64,000 nt of DNA from Diphasiastrum complanatum (lineage: Eukaryota; Streptophyta; Lycopodiopsida; Lycopodiales; Lycopodiaceae): positions 5,798,287 through 5,862,286 of the forward strand of contig CM055102.1 of NCBI GenBank assembly GCA_029204225.1. Direction: 5' to 3'. The position numbers and the translations under genes were made by a program. The notes beneath the pieces were generated by a model, which worked only from the letters and a program-made list of their open reading frames with translations, did not search any database and had not been told where the DNA came from. Position 1 is the stretch's first letter, and each line of letters begins with the position of its first letter. Positions 24,366 through 36,332 of this stretch are shown piece after piece.

Positions 24366-25496
24366 GAGTACAAAAATGAACCTATTTCGTTACCCAAGGA
24401 AACTAAACAAAAATACTTGCCACGAACCTCAGGAGTAGAAACCATATCTTATCTTCTACAGTCTCAAATCACATTACCTTTCCATACTGTTCTGAAGCTA
24501 TCTGGACCTTTGTGCAAGATCAAAACTCGAGAGCTACATCAACCAGATGAGGATACCGATATACCTCATCAGCCGGATATTCCAAGGCCGACCCAACAGG
24601 TTGATGCTACCTTGTTTCAAACAAGGAAGGCAAGAGGTTGCATCACCTTACCTAAAAGCCATAAGAATCAAGATACTATACCAGTATCATCGATAGTGGG
24701 TCAGGAGTAAACATCATATCGCTATCACTTGCTAAGCAATGGGTTCGGGCGTATTGTTCCACCCAAATATTGATTGAATTTAGCTGACCAAACTTCAACC
24801 GAGCCATATGGACATATCAATGCCATATCCATTAAGACCACAAGTCTTAAGTGTATAGTTGATTGTGTGGTACTAGATCTCCCACAAGAAAAGTCCTCCT
24901 ATGAATTTTTATTAGGAACCACATGGTTAACAAATGTCGAAGTGATCCAAGATTGGAAGAAACAACGAATCATTTTTGCTAGTAGAAATCAAAGAATATC
25001 AATGGATTACACTAGTGGTAAAGCAAAACTAGTACGAGAAGAAGATGAATGTTCCTCTACCACATATGAAAAAACCAATATTTCTCCAACTATCCGAGCA
25101 CATTATGCACAATCTACCGATATCATTAACTGGGGACACATGTTAGCAACCATTGACTATGTAGATGCTAATAAATGTAGTATTGAGAGACTGATAATGA
25201 TCACATCTAGAAGCATAGATGAGCCAATTATGGATGCTCTTTATGTTTCTTATATAGATGCAGAGCTTATTCAGACAAAATGGCTACCAAATCTATTGGT
25301 TAACGCGCCTATTGCAATTACAGATGAAGGTATCATGCTAACGATGATTGACGAAGGTCCAACGGACAAGCAAATACTTCATTATCTAGATCCACAATTG
25401 TCCCACCTTGCGAGGATACCAAAAGAGATTAAGCTGCCATCACCTTTTGAGCATATAGATAAATCCACTCTCAAATATTTAGTGCAACCTAATTGA
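24366..25496 (+). pseudogene. Element A protease and downstream spacer
   Basis: IDSGSGVNIISLSLAKQW at about 24,689-24,740 is an aspartic protease active site with the DSG triad at 24,692-24,700. LLGTTWLTNVEVIQDWKKQ is the second conserved protease stretch. The following spacer (YAQSTDIINWGHMLATIDY and DKQILHYLDPQ) has direct counterparts in element B. Frame changes occur at about 24,710 and 24,770. Confidence 0.85.
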
Positions 25497-26099
25497 TTAA
25501 CCGATTATCACCTGAGTGATAAGTTATACGAATGGGATAATCCAAGTGATGAAGTTATTAGTACTATAGATGAGAGTCTTACAGTCAACCATATACTTAG
25601 ATCTCTCAATCGAAGGCACTAATAATTTCCAGATTGCAAGATCACAAAATAAACCACTTCTTGTCCTCTACTCAAGATTAACCAAGAAATAGAAGCAGAT
25701 CCATCAAAAAATGAAACAATCGATTGCTCCTCTTAATGAGAAACAAACAAAAGACTTATCTAACGTTGCTTCTTGTTCAAGGCCACACCCCAGTAGAGCC
25801 CCATCTTAACTTGACATGATCCCTATACATAAGAGAATCCTGAACTTGATGTACCTAAGAAGTTCACAGATTTCACGATGGGTGATGTTTCTATTGAGTT
25901 GCCTCAACCAAAATGAGAACCAGCAAGTGAATCATCTTTGTTTGATGGACCAGCTAAAACTGTTCCTCTAAACTTAAAGGATCCATATGAGAAAGAAGAT
26001 AGATTCGTGCATATAGGAGCGCATCTTCATAGACGAAAGTGCAAAAAATTAGAAAAGCTCTTAAGGAAGTACTGTGATGTCTTTGCATGGAACTATAAA
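25497..26099 (+). pseudogene. Element A protease-RT spacer
   Basis: Broken frames, still related to the equivalent part of gypsy polyproteins (KCKKLEKLLRKYCDVFAWNYKE near 26,037-26,100). No catalytic domain lies here. Confidence 0.55.
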
Positions 26100-27000
26100 G
26101 AGATGAAGAGTATATAGCCTGAATAGCAGTATACTCCATTCCATTAGAAAATGATGCAAAGCTAGTCCAAGCGAAGCCTTACCATTGTAATCCGCTTTAC
26201 AAAGAGAAAATTAAAAAAGATAGACAAAGATTACTAGCTGCGGGTTTCATTAAAGAAATTCAACATACGACATGGTTATCACCCATCGTGGTGGTTCCCA
26301 AGAAGAATGGTAAATTAAGGATATGTGTGGATCTAAAAGAATTAGATAGAGTCACAAAAAAGGACCACTTTTCTTTACCATTAACCGACGTCATATTAGA
26401 AGAGATGGCAGGAGCAGAGGCAATGAGTTTTTTGGATGGCTTTAGTGGTTATTTTCTTATTTGATTAGATCCTAAAGACATTCATAAGACTGCATTTGCC
26501 AGAGAGTTTGGTACATATGCATATCAGATAATGCCATTCGGACTCTATAACCCTCCATCAACATTTCAAAGAGTAATGGAGATTGTGTTTAAAGATCTAC
26601 TGCATAAGATTTTAGAGACATATTTTGATGATATCGGTGTGAAATCTAAAAATTGTGACCATCTTGATTGTCTTGAAAAGTTTTGATCCAATGTAGGAAG
26701 TATGGAATTTCGCTGAAAATTGAGAAATGTGAGATTTGGGTGACACATGGTGTTGTCTAAGGACATATCATATCCAAAGGTGGTATCTCAATGGATAAAC
26801 TGATTCAAGAAATGCCACTACCGGCCACGGTAAAAAAAAATCTAGATCTTCATATGCCATTGTAATTATTATCGCATATTTAATCTTTGTTTTGTAGAAA
26901 AAGCCAAATTAATTTATGAAGTGATTACGGATCCAAAATGGACCAAGGAAAGAATACAAGCAGTTGAGGATTTGAAGCACGCACTTGTCACTGCACTCAT
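26100..27000 (+). pseudogene. Element A reverse transcriptase, broken
   Basis: RT motifs appear in order: LAAGFIKEIQHTTWLSPIVV, PKKNGKLRICVDLKELDRVT, AMSFLDGFSGYF, KTAFAREFGTYAYQIMPFGL and, as the catalytic box, YFDD (about 26,620). Stops interrupt it at FLI-stop-LDP (TGA) and after LEKF. The sequence ends in ERIQAVEDLKHALVTA, just where the thumb passes into RNase H. Confidence 0.9.
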
Positions 27001-27097
27001 TTTCTGAATGAAGTAGAACAAATAATTTTCCTATCGCATGAAGGTGAAGGAGGAGGCCACTTCTCATTTGACAATACCGCTAAGCTAATAGATAGTT
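27001..27097 (+). pseudogene. Element A integrase zinc-binding scrap fused after RT
   Basis: Directly after the RT end comes QIIFLSHEGEGGGHFSFDNT, matching LIMFLHDGMGGGHFSTDI of the integrase H2C2 region in element B. RNase H and the rest of integrase are gone, so an internal deletion joined these parts. Confidence 0.7.
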
Positions 27098-27439
27098 TAA
27101 CCGAAAATGATCACCGACCACCACAAAATGATCGCAAGCAACTGCACTAGTTGAAAGCAATCGCTAGATACCACAGATACCATAAAATGACCGTAGGCAA
27201 ATAATCACACTGTTCAAAAGCGACCGCAAGCAACCGTAGACGCCCACTGACCACCGCAAGATACCGCATGAACCAAGAGCAAATCAACCGAAATCAACTG
27301 AGATACCGAGATACCAAGATCAACTGAAGAGTCACACGAGTGACATGTCAATCAAGGGTCAAGGGTCACATCAACCAACAGATACATCAGCCGATAGCGT
27401 CATCACCAACCAGTAAAGCGAATGTACTTCTACCTCAAG
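27098..27439 (+). repeat. Degenerate short-motif stretch
   Basis: Words of the type GACCGCAAGCAACCG and GATACCGAGATACC recur with changes, for example around 27,130, 27,190, 27,222, 27,260 and 27,300. The stretch lies between the integrase scrap and the extra frame and has no coding signal. Confidence 0.55.
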
Positions 27440-29868
27440 ATTTTTTTTTTGTGTCACCAAGTGTTGGCTCTCTCCACCCTTTGATGATCTTATACATGCT
27501 CAACGCTCTGACACTTACAATCGATCAATCTGATCACTATTCTGTTACTACATTCATACTTGTTGACTGCACTTTACAATTTTATTGACCGAGAAAGCGC
27601 CAAAAAGATTGAAATAATTCACAACCTAAACACGCAAAGACGAGCAATGATAACCATTACTACTGCTATTGAATTCGAGTTTATGGTTGGAAGCATTGTT
27701 GTTCCCGTAAGCCTAAGCCTAATGGATATGAAGGAATTGTAACAGTGGTACGAGAAGGCACAATCAGTGTTTCAGAGATTGGAACTTAAGATCCCTCTGA
27801 CCCATGGTTATCAAAGCCACTTCCTGATGACAGTAGCATATAACCGATACAACCTTACCTTGAAGGAGTTTTCATTCAATCTCTCAAGAAGTAGTAGCCA
27901 CACATTCGTCGTGCCTCTGGCCACCAAAGACCTGATGGAGTTCGGGTTTCCAGAAGGACCAATCAGAATCACGAAGAAGTTGAAGGAGCTAGAGAGCACT
28001 CAACATCTCCAATTCCTGGATACCTTGGTGGACAAGTACAAGAACAAGGATGGCTATTTGTTAGAGGCCATCAAGAGCAAGAAATTGGCTGTAGCATGCA
28101 CATACTTGGCCAAGTATACACACAAGCAGAGGTCAAAGGTAAAACACATTCCTATGTTAGTGTTTTTGCTGCTAGAAAAATTACTTGTGCAAAGAGTTGC
28201 ACTCTATAGTTGGGCCGACACGTGATAGCGAATTTTCTACATGAAGGACTCAGCAAGAAATAGACCTTCAACACCTTTGGGTACCTACTCTTTGATATTA
28301 CGCAATCCTAGATTCAACGACATGACCTAAAAGCATTTTTACCACCACTAGATAAGCAACTTAGATAGTTGCAGATGACAACTGAGCCAGACGTAGCTAC
28401 TTAGAAAGAGAAACAACCGGAAGCATATATGCCAGCCATGAGGTCGTCAAAGAGGATCACACCTTAGAAGAAAGACATCAAAAGCGCTCAAGGAGCAACA
28501 AACAGAGCAGAGGCTGAAGAGGAGTAGACATCGCTCGCAAAGGAGAAGGAGCAAGAGTCTACAAAGGGTTAGAAAACCATCAAGCGCAAAAGGAGTTTAC
28601 ACTCCAAGGCCCCTATCCATTCTAACTCAGACATAGAAAGTAACAAGTCTCAACCACCGGCAGGGCTTTTACAAGCAAATAAGAACAAAATGATGGTCGT
28701 AGATCGAGGGCACAAGACTCAAGCATCTTCAAACAGCACAAAGGATGATCAGAGCTCCTCCAGATCTCATTCACAAGCCACTGGCTTCTACATCCAGAGT
28801 GCCACAACCGAAGATACAGTTGCAGTTAATAGCCGAGCCATGAATCTAGCAACCGAGGAAGAGCACCAAGTAGGAGGAGAGCAAGCAGAAGTAACCACTA
28901 TAGAAGATGGTCAAGTGTAGGATGATAATGCAACATCAGGAGAGGAGCACGCAGCCACAGCATCAGCTGAGGAGAAAGTACTAGAGGTAAATATGACAAT
29001 GGAGTCAACCAAGCCATTGCCAGTCTCTCACACCCATGTCATTATTATCGATGTTGATCAGGTTGGTTACTTTGATACTAATGATGTGTTAGAGAGCTTT
29101 GATGAAACTATTTGTACAGGGGTTGTGCATATCAAAGAGTAGTTAACTCCATTGAGAGGACCACTAACTCAATCCATTACTGCTTCCATTCTCCTTTCCA
29201 CAATACCTACCCCTTCTAATACATGTACCACCACCACCTCAGCTCTTGCTACCACCACCTTATTGTCAGATCCACAATCTTGCTTCTCACTCTCACATTA
29301 CACACCTTCTCAATTCCCTTTGTTCAGAGATGTCAATAACTAGTTGAAGACTTCCAAACAAGCCCTTGAATCCCATGACGAAATGTACTTTCACTTGCAT
29401 TGGTTGGTAAGTCAGAATGAAGTGTTGGCTGACCAATTAGCTGAAAAGACTAAAGATCTGGAGGCTTGCCATGTAGAGCTCAAGGACAAAAGGATACGAG
29501 CCATAGAGAATGAGCTGAGAAGCCAAGAACTGCAAGGGTTGATCCAAAAACAGATCTGAGACTTCCTGTAGCTACAAGATCAGCTCAAGCAACAAGACAC
29601 GCAAGCTTCTACTGAGCAACACTGGTGGACAGCCATAGCAGTTGAGCTAATCCAAGTGAGACCCGAAGATATTGTTGTAGTGCCGCCACCTGGAGAAGCC
29701 ATCAAAATGCAGAGGTACGTGGAATTGATTCAGAGGTATGAAGCCCACAAGGCCAATACCAAGATTTATCAAGACCACTACGAGAAGAAGCTGCTTGAAT
29801 CTCAAAGTCAAATTTAGAAGATGTAGCGGGACTTACAAAAAGTCCTAGAATAGGTGAACCAGTTATAA
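27440..29868 (+). pseudogene. Element A extra 3' reading frame, unknown function, TAG-riddled
   Basis: After a frame change near 28,150, one frame runs to 29,868. It has mixed composition, a Lys/Glu/Ser/Gln-rich middle and a coiled-coil-like C-terminal part (about 29,344-29,860, LAEKTKDLEACHVELKDKR). The N-terminal part (27,767-28,200) is globular, with ELKIPLTHGYQSHFLM and FGFPEGPIRITKKLKEL. In that frame 15 stops are TAG (28,207 to 29,851), one is TGA (29,557), and a TAA closes it. Flanking residues suit a lost Gln in most cases. I do not recognise the family. Its place, downstream of pol, corresponds to the extra frame of element B and to the env-like position of some plant gypsy elements. 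Confidence 0.6.
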
Positions 29869-30908
29869 CCATACGACAATTATAAGACTTTTCCTTCTCA
29901 TGCAGTTATGTTACATCTAGACTAGTGTAAAATCTGACAAGTATTGACGACTAGTTCGAAAGCAGGCTTGGATAAACTACTTTCATATCTTGATTGTTCA
30001 TCTCAATTCTAGGATGTTGTTTAGAAATCTCAAAATATACTTGATATTATGGTCCTTGAGAAAATGTAAGTATCTGTTGACACTCCTGAATGGGAATACT
30101 TGCCATCGAAAAAATCTTCCATAAGGAGACTTATATTTGGACTTATCCCCTAGGATGATTGTCTTCACATGGTTCTTATTTAAGCACCTGTGTTGTTTCA
30201 AGTGTGCATTAGGTATAACCACACTAGGTATACTTGTTGCATCACCTAGTGTGGTTATCTTGTTCTGTGGGACGGTTGGCGGGATAAAACACACACACAC
30301 ACATCTAATTAAGAAATTCTCTCATGATTTACCACTATGATCACAATGATAGAACTATCTTGAGTTCTTTTTATCAGACTTTGTACAACACTCTTAATGT
30401 TAACAATGAAAAAAATTCGTGTGAACAGTCTTCTAATCCCCTCATATGGTTGTCACTACTAATGGGTATCTAGAGTTGAAGTGCCATGAAATGATCATGA
30501 ATTTACTAATTGATGCTTAGCTTTCAATAACGAGGTTTTTTTTTAAGTGTATTACTTTTTGTTTAGACCTTTCCTTACACTTCGACTATTTCTAATATAA
30601 ATGGTATGATGGGTTTAATTGTATGACTTGGATTAGACCTGTCTGTCAAAGTCTATATATACTTATTTGTGGACAATAATGCCCTGACAATTTCAAAATT
30701 GACAATGCAATAAATATTCCACTAAGTTGTTACTTAGAATAAGGGATGGTGTTCCGATGAGATTTCAAAAAAGGTTCTGGCAGGTCTGGATGTAATTGTC
30801 TACTTTAGTCATACTTATGTATTTGTTGACTTTCAAGCACTGATTATACATTGTTAACCTTATAATTTTGTAACTTTGAGTAGAGCTAGAACAATGTCCG
30901 ACTTTTTT
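29869..30908. other. No gene; hairpin and (AC) tract inside
   Basis: Probably the 3' untranslated part of element A or unrelated spacer. It contains a perfect 15-bp inverted repeat (30,215-30,229 with 30,244-30,258) and an (AC)7 run at 30,289-30,303. Confidence 0.5.
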
Positions 30909-31727
30909 TGTGAAAATTTACACATGTGGGAATGCCCTAATGTGTGAAATTGATCTCCTAACCTTGGCTCATGCACTACTGATCTCCTAACCTTGGCTCA
31001 TGCACTATAGATCACCTATTGATTGAAATCCAAGATCAATGACAAGATCTAAGGCAAAAATACCATTCTACATGCATTCATTTATTAACAAAAGGGTGTT
31101 TCACATGTGTGGAAGACTTCATGAAATAAACTAAGTCCCAACAAGCTCCTCTCCTCGGGTAGAGAGAGAAATTATCACTTTTGGGCTCATTTAGAGAGAG
31201 AAGACAATACAAGCAAAATTGGCAAAGCTCCAAATTGACTTAAAAAACTCATAGGTCTCTCATACATTGATGAAGGGAATGAAAGTACATAAAGAAACTC
31301 GTGGAGATCCAAGCTTAATTCATATTGGACCCCTTAAACATAGCCTCTCTAATCCTATTGGATGTGTGATGCAACATCCCTCACTTTTGATTGGACCCTT
31401 CCAACACATCTCTCTCTTATGATTGGACCCTTTGACTTTTGCCACCACATAGGGTGCATCACTCATCAAACCTAACCTTGACATGAGTAAGCAACCTAAC
31501 TAGCTCGAGGTACATCACAATTGAATTTTGGCCTAATCATGACAAAACATGTGTACTTGACCATTTGACCTCTAAAGCCAAAATTGGCCCTATCACCTAG
31601 TGACACCAAGATGATTGACTAGAAAACTTTATGATACCCCTAAAGTCGACATTATAAACTCTTTTTACTTTTTCTACATGTGGGAACATGCTCCACACAA
31701 GTGATATTTTCTTACAAACTAGAAACA
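30909..31727 (-). mobile_element. LTR of element X (left copy)
   Basis: It starts TGTGAAAATTTACACATG and ends AACTAGAAACA, and is homologous along its length to 43,276-44,063. Extra inverted ends inside (TGTGAAAATT against its near-complement) resemble other copia LTRs in the window. It carries a 29-bp tandem duplication (30,951-30,979 and 30,980-31,008) that the right copy lacks. Shared words such as CTCTCCTCGGGTAGAGAG relate it to the LTRs of element Y. Confidence 0.8.
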
Positions 31728-31728
31728 T

Positions 31729-32415
31729 TGTAGTGGGTTTATTTCCTTGCCTAACCTGAATCCAAGATCTAGTCAATCTAGCATCAAAGAGATGGAGTTA
31801 GTTGTCACGCGTAGGTTCGTTCCCATGAGAGTGATAGTATAGTTCAGATTTCAACATGAATGGAGAATCCAAATCTAACATTAACATCCATTAACACTAC
31901 ACATCCACGACAAAGATAGCTTACTCTTTCTCTCTCATAAAAAGTATAATAACATGCAATCCCAGTAACAATCAGATCCAACAATTAGCAAAAATCCAGA
32001 GAAAGCATGAGAGATGGAAAAGAGAAGAAGAAGAGCAAGGACATTCATCAATCCATTTCTAAAAAGAACCAATCTGCTTTATTGAAATGAGGAAATGAAC
32101 ATGAGGAGCAACTCAAGTTGGTCCCTTCTTATAGTAGAGAGGAGGACCCTGGCCTCTAAATCCTATTGGTCCAGTCTTGCCTCTCTTTTTATTCAAACTT
32201 AAAAAAGTGCCTCCAACTTTATTCACTAATTTGACATTTAGGCCCTGCGACATTAAAAGTCCCGCAAAAAGGCCTAAAGTCCTTTTATTGACTTTTAACT
32301 AATCAATCAAATAACTATGTGATCATCAGGTTGGACTTACACACGCAGGGTGCCAAATCCCTCTCACTTGCTAACTAGGGTTAGGGTTTCCTTGGGATCC
32401 GCAAACCCTCCAACA
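31729..32415 (-). mobile_element. Element B 3' LTR
   Basis: About 687 bp with TG...CA ends. On the minus strand it starts TGTTGGAGGGTTTGCGG after the purine-rich GGTGGGGGCTAC and ends CCCACTACA. The first part on the + strand is repeated at 42,288-42,490. Confidence 0.8.
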
Positions 32416-32422
32416 GTAGCCC

Positions 32423-32438
32423 CCACCAAAATTGGTGG
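32423..32438 (-). promoter_or_regulatory. Element B polypurine tract within a small hairpin
   Basis: The minus strand reads TTGGTGGGGGCTAC just before the LTR, the usual plus-strand priming site. The same bases pair as CCACCAA-AA-TTGGTGG. Confidence 0.6.
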
Positions 32439-32465
32439 CGGTTCCACGACACTTGCAATATGCAG

Positions 32466-34354
32466 TTATTGGGGACTTTTATTGGTTTCGCGTCGAATCT
32501 TGATTAAATGGTAGTGCACCTTCTCCATAAAATCGAGACATGCAGTATTAAAATCCAAATTGTGTGGCAAAATACAATGGTGGGCTCCGACAATCCACTT
32601 GGAGGTTGTCCATGATGTGAAGCGTGATTCCCAGAAGCCCCCCATCATTGCTGCATGAAAGTATAAACGAGCAACCGACAACTGATCTTTTATTTGCTCT
32701 GAGGCCATCGGCTTATTTGGATCGAATTCCAGAGGAGTTAGGCAATCGTCCCATCTGGTTGCCACTGACGCCAACAGAGTTAGATCTTTAGCAAACATTG
32801 CCGATTGTCGCACCGTTGGATCTGGAGAGTGGACATATTCTCTCTGATAGGCTTGTAAGGTGCGGTGGAAATCCACTGAGATTGTTCAGCTATAGGACTA
32901 ATGGATGATTGGCCAATTGGGCGTATGGATGGTGATCTTGTCCATAGCCAATCCCAAATCTTTCCATTTATGTCTTCACCACGTTGGCACATAATAGGGA
33001 TCTACCCGCATCACGCTCAAGGGTGGTCGCATCCAATTCAGCTTGAAGCCGCGTGCGATCTTGTTCAACCATCTGTACCCTTCAGCAGCTGCACCTATTG
33101 CATTACATCCTACATGGCCTTATCCACCTATCATGTGCGGTTGTCAGGGCATTTTGCAGGGAGCTGATGTAGTCTTCCAAGCGGTTAGTTTGTTGCTAGG
33201 CCAATTTTTTTTGGGCTTCAACCTTGTCTTCATGTTGTTTGGCAATCTTCAACTCTCGATCCAACTGGACAATGTTCTGGCTGATCAGAGTGTTTTCGGA
33301 CCCTAGATCGGAGATTCTCTACTCCATTTCCTTCTTCTTATCCAGCATAGACTGGATCACTTGCGCAAGGCTTGAGACCAAACCTAGAGCATCACCAGAA
33401 TCGACGGTCGTGGTGACGGCAGCAGCAGGAGGACCTGATGGAACTGTCCTTGGTTGGCATGGAATAGGTGCCACTAGTTCTTCTTCTTCAAAAATATCCT
33501 CCTCTTCAAACCCTTCAGGTACTGTGGCGTCGAACTGTTTTGGTGATTTTACAGCTTTGTCGACCCGAAGTGCGGCTGGGCTATCTTCCGTATGAGGTTG
33601 TTGGCTGACATCTTCAATACCAATAGTAGATTTATGGATATGTTTGAATCCTCTTACAAGGGATTGGTGGTCAAAAGGCGCAGGGCTCTGGGGCATTTCA
33701 AATATTTTGATGGCCCCAAGGGGGTCAAAATCATCGAACATATCCATAAAAAATTGCGTGTTTGGTGAAGTGGCTTCGGTGTGTAGGGGTGAGGCAGCTT
33801 GAGCAGCTGTGATGGGAATGGTAGGCCCAATGGTCAGAGACTGTCCTTGAATGGAAGCAGAGGCGAGGGAAGCATCAGAGGCTAGGGGAATGGGAAGCTT
33901 AGTGCAAACAGTAGCAGGGGGTGGAAGCGCAGCTAATGAGGTATGCCTAGTGTGACGTCGTGACGTGGAAGTGCAGATCATTGGTGAGGTCAATGTATGG
34001 CTTGATGGCCTGTTTGGCCTGCTTGTGATTGGGTGAGGCCTGCGTGTCGGATGCTATACCTATAGCTGCAAGGGTGGCCTCAGTGACGCACACCTTGTGT
34101 GTGGCTCCGTGGAAAGTGATATAAAATTTAGATTTCTCTTCCTTCCACGTACTGAAAGCAAGAGTGATGAATTCCATATTGATCATGCCAGAAAAGGCTC
34201 TCTCATGAATACCCATTGCAGTGAGCAGAGGCTCCGCAAGGGTCATCCACTGAGTGACCATGCTTGTGCTAGGAAACATCATGATGTCCGTTGAAGATGG
34301 GACACCACGATGGATGGTATAATGTGGTGATTGGGAAGTATCGGTAGAAGACAT
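32466..34354 (-). pseudogene. Element B extra 3' reading frame, unknown function
   Basis: From an ATG at 34,354 (MSSTDTSQSPHYTIHRG) several joined frames run to 32,466. An N-terminal globular part (MTLAEPLLTAMGIHERAF) is followed by an Ala/Pro/Thr-rich then acidic region (33,993-33,319). A coiled-coil-like region (QLDRELKIAKQHEDKVEAQ) and a C-terminal part (WDDCLTPLEFDPNKPMA) follow. Most stops are TAG where Gln would suit. No known domain is recognised. It sits after integrase, like the extra frame of element A, but I cannot align the two by eye. Confidence 0.6.
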
Positions 34355-35129
34355 GATGAGCAAAAAGGAAATATACGACGTGTGAAAGTGTATCAGAAAG
34401 CAAATCAAAAAGTTTGGAAGGCTTTGGTCGTGGGAAGAATTCGCAAGAGCTTCGCTAGCACAAGTGAGGAATGAATCGAATTCAGCCAACTTATAGGTGA
34501 ATTTGGTGGGTCCATTACACTGAATAGTAGTTTGGCTGATCAGTTCGGAACAAAAATTTGCAGGCATGTATAGTACTGTATCTCGGCAAAAACTTCTAGG
34601 GATCTGAACCTATCAGGCGAACGTTTTCAAGGTCTGGCGAAGGATGAACCTTTGCCCAGGTACTGTCCTAAATGTAATTTTCCAAGATCTAAACCTATGG
34701 TCAACCTAAGTTTGACATTTTAAGATCATCTAGCAGGTCAGCGAAGGTTCATAATGAGGTTAAGATGCTCGATGAAGGTTCCCAAAATGGCATATCACTG
34801 ATCCTTCACTTGACCCAAAAACTGGGGTTTGCTTGGACAGGACCTTCACCCACCTCAAATTAGATAAATCTAGAGTGGATGTACAGTCTGAGAGCTCAGC
34901 AAAGGTTTATGGTACTGTATAGGCTAAATCTGATCGAAACAGTGATTTTTTAAAGTCATTTTTCATCAAAAAATTATTGTGCTTTCTTTTTCCTATGCTG
35001 ATGACTTTCTAACTTTTGCTTATCAGTCTTTTCTAAAAAAAAAATTAACTATCTTTTTCCAAAAAACTCAGCAAATTAAGTACTGAAAACAAAAAATTGA
35101 AAAACAAATAAAATTAAAAAACCATTGAG

Positions 35130-36250
35130 ATCAGGCTTGCTGTACTGGCGGAGCAGGCTGCCAAAACTTGCGTAATCGGCTGCCATTCACCGGAGTATCA
35201 AATCATTTTCTATCCAAGTGCTCAAGAATTACTAGGCCATAGTTCAAGATTTTCCTCACTTTATATGGGCCTTCATCTGTAAACTTCAACTTGCCCTTGA
35301 TCAGCTTGGATTTGTACATTAATGCAAGATCTCCTGCTTTCAGATCTTTTTTGTGCAATCGGTGATCGTGCCATGCCTTGCGGCGGCCTTTTTCTGCTAC
35401 TAAGGCATGATTTGTAATTTGTACAATGCTTCATGACAGAATTGTAAAGACTTATTATCATTTAATCGTTCTGTTGCCGCTATGCGTAAGGATGGGATCA
35501 AAAATTCAATCGGCGTGATAGCATCTTGACCATAAACCAGTTGAAAAGGTGTTTGATTTGTACTATTTTTGTAAGCGGTTTTGAATGCCCATAATGCTGC
35601 ATACAGTTTATGTTCCCAATCAGACCGACTCGCTTCAACTATCTTTGTCATAATGGTGCAAAGAATCTTATTGGAAGATTCAGCTTGGCCATTCTCTCTG
35701 GGATAGTAGGGAGTACTAGATTTGTGTATAACAAAAAAATCTTCCAGTAAACACTTTATTGTTTGATTAACAAAGTGTGTACCCCGGTCACTGACAATCT
35801 CGATCGGACATCCAAATCTGATTATAATATTTTCATATAGAAATTTGGCCGTAGATTTTGCATCAACAACTTTGACAGCTTTGGCTTCAACCCACTTGGT
35901 CATATAATCAGTTGCTACGATAATGTATCGGGCCTGAGATCCTTGCGCGACAGGGTGAATAGGTCCAACATTATCCAGCCCCCATTTTTCAAACGGTGCT
36001 TGCGATAAATTGGATGCAAGGGTTTATAGTGCTGACGAGTAGGCCGTCGTGCTCACTGGCAAACATCACACGCTTGAATAAAATTTTTTGTGTCCTTGTG
36101 AAGCATAGGCCACCAACAACCTGATTGCAAAAGTTTGCGAACAATAATATCTGTAGAGAAGTGTCCTCCACCCATGCCATCATGTAAAAACATGATTAAA
36201 TCTGGTACTTCATGAGGTAAAATACATCTTCGTAAAATATTATCTGATCC
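35130..36250 (-). pseudogene. Element B integrase
   Basis: In order: GGGHFSTDIIVRKLLQSG and ACDVCQ (H2C2 zinc-binding part), WGLDNVGPIHPVAQGSQARY (first catalytic Asp), VSDRGTHFVNQT (second Asp) and YPRENGQAESSNK (catalytic Glu). KFTDEGPYKVRKIL follows in the C-terminal part. The acidic triad is intact. Stops and a frame change at about 35,990-36,050 break the gene. Confidence 0.88.
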
Positions 36251-36332
36251 ACGACGATATAATTGTCCGGCAATTAATTGATAAGGTTGAGCCTTATGAA
36301 TCAATTGCCTCTTCTGTACTTTTGTCAAGGAG

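Larger units (their letters stand above)
22550..29868 (+). mobile_element. Ty3/gypsy element A, worn
   Basis: The + strand order is gag, zinc fingers, protease, RT, an integrase scrap and an extra 3' reading frame. RT before integrase places it in Ty3/gypsy. Gag and the post-protease region are closely related to element B on the other strand. I could not find LTRs or a primer-binding site for A, so both ends are approximate. Confidence 0.8.

Noticed and set aside
33224-33595. Plus-strand frame opposite the extra frame of element B
   Set aside because: Low-complexity Ser/Ala composition antisense to the Ala/Pro/Glu-rich region of the minus-strand frame.
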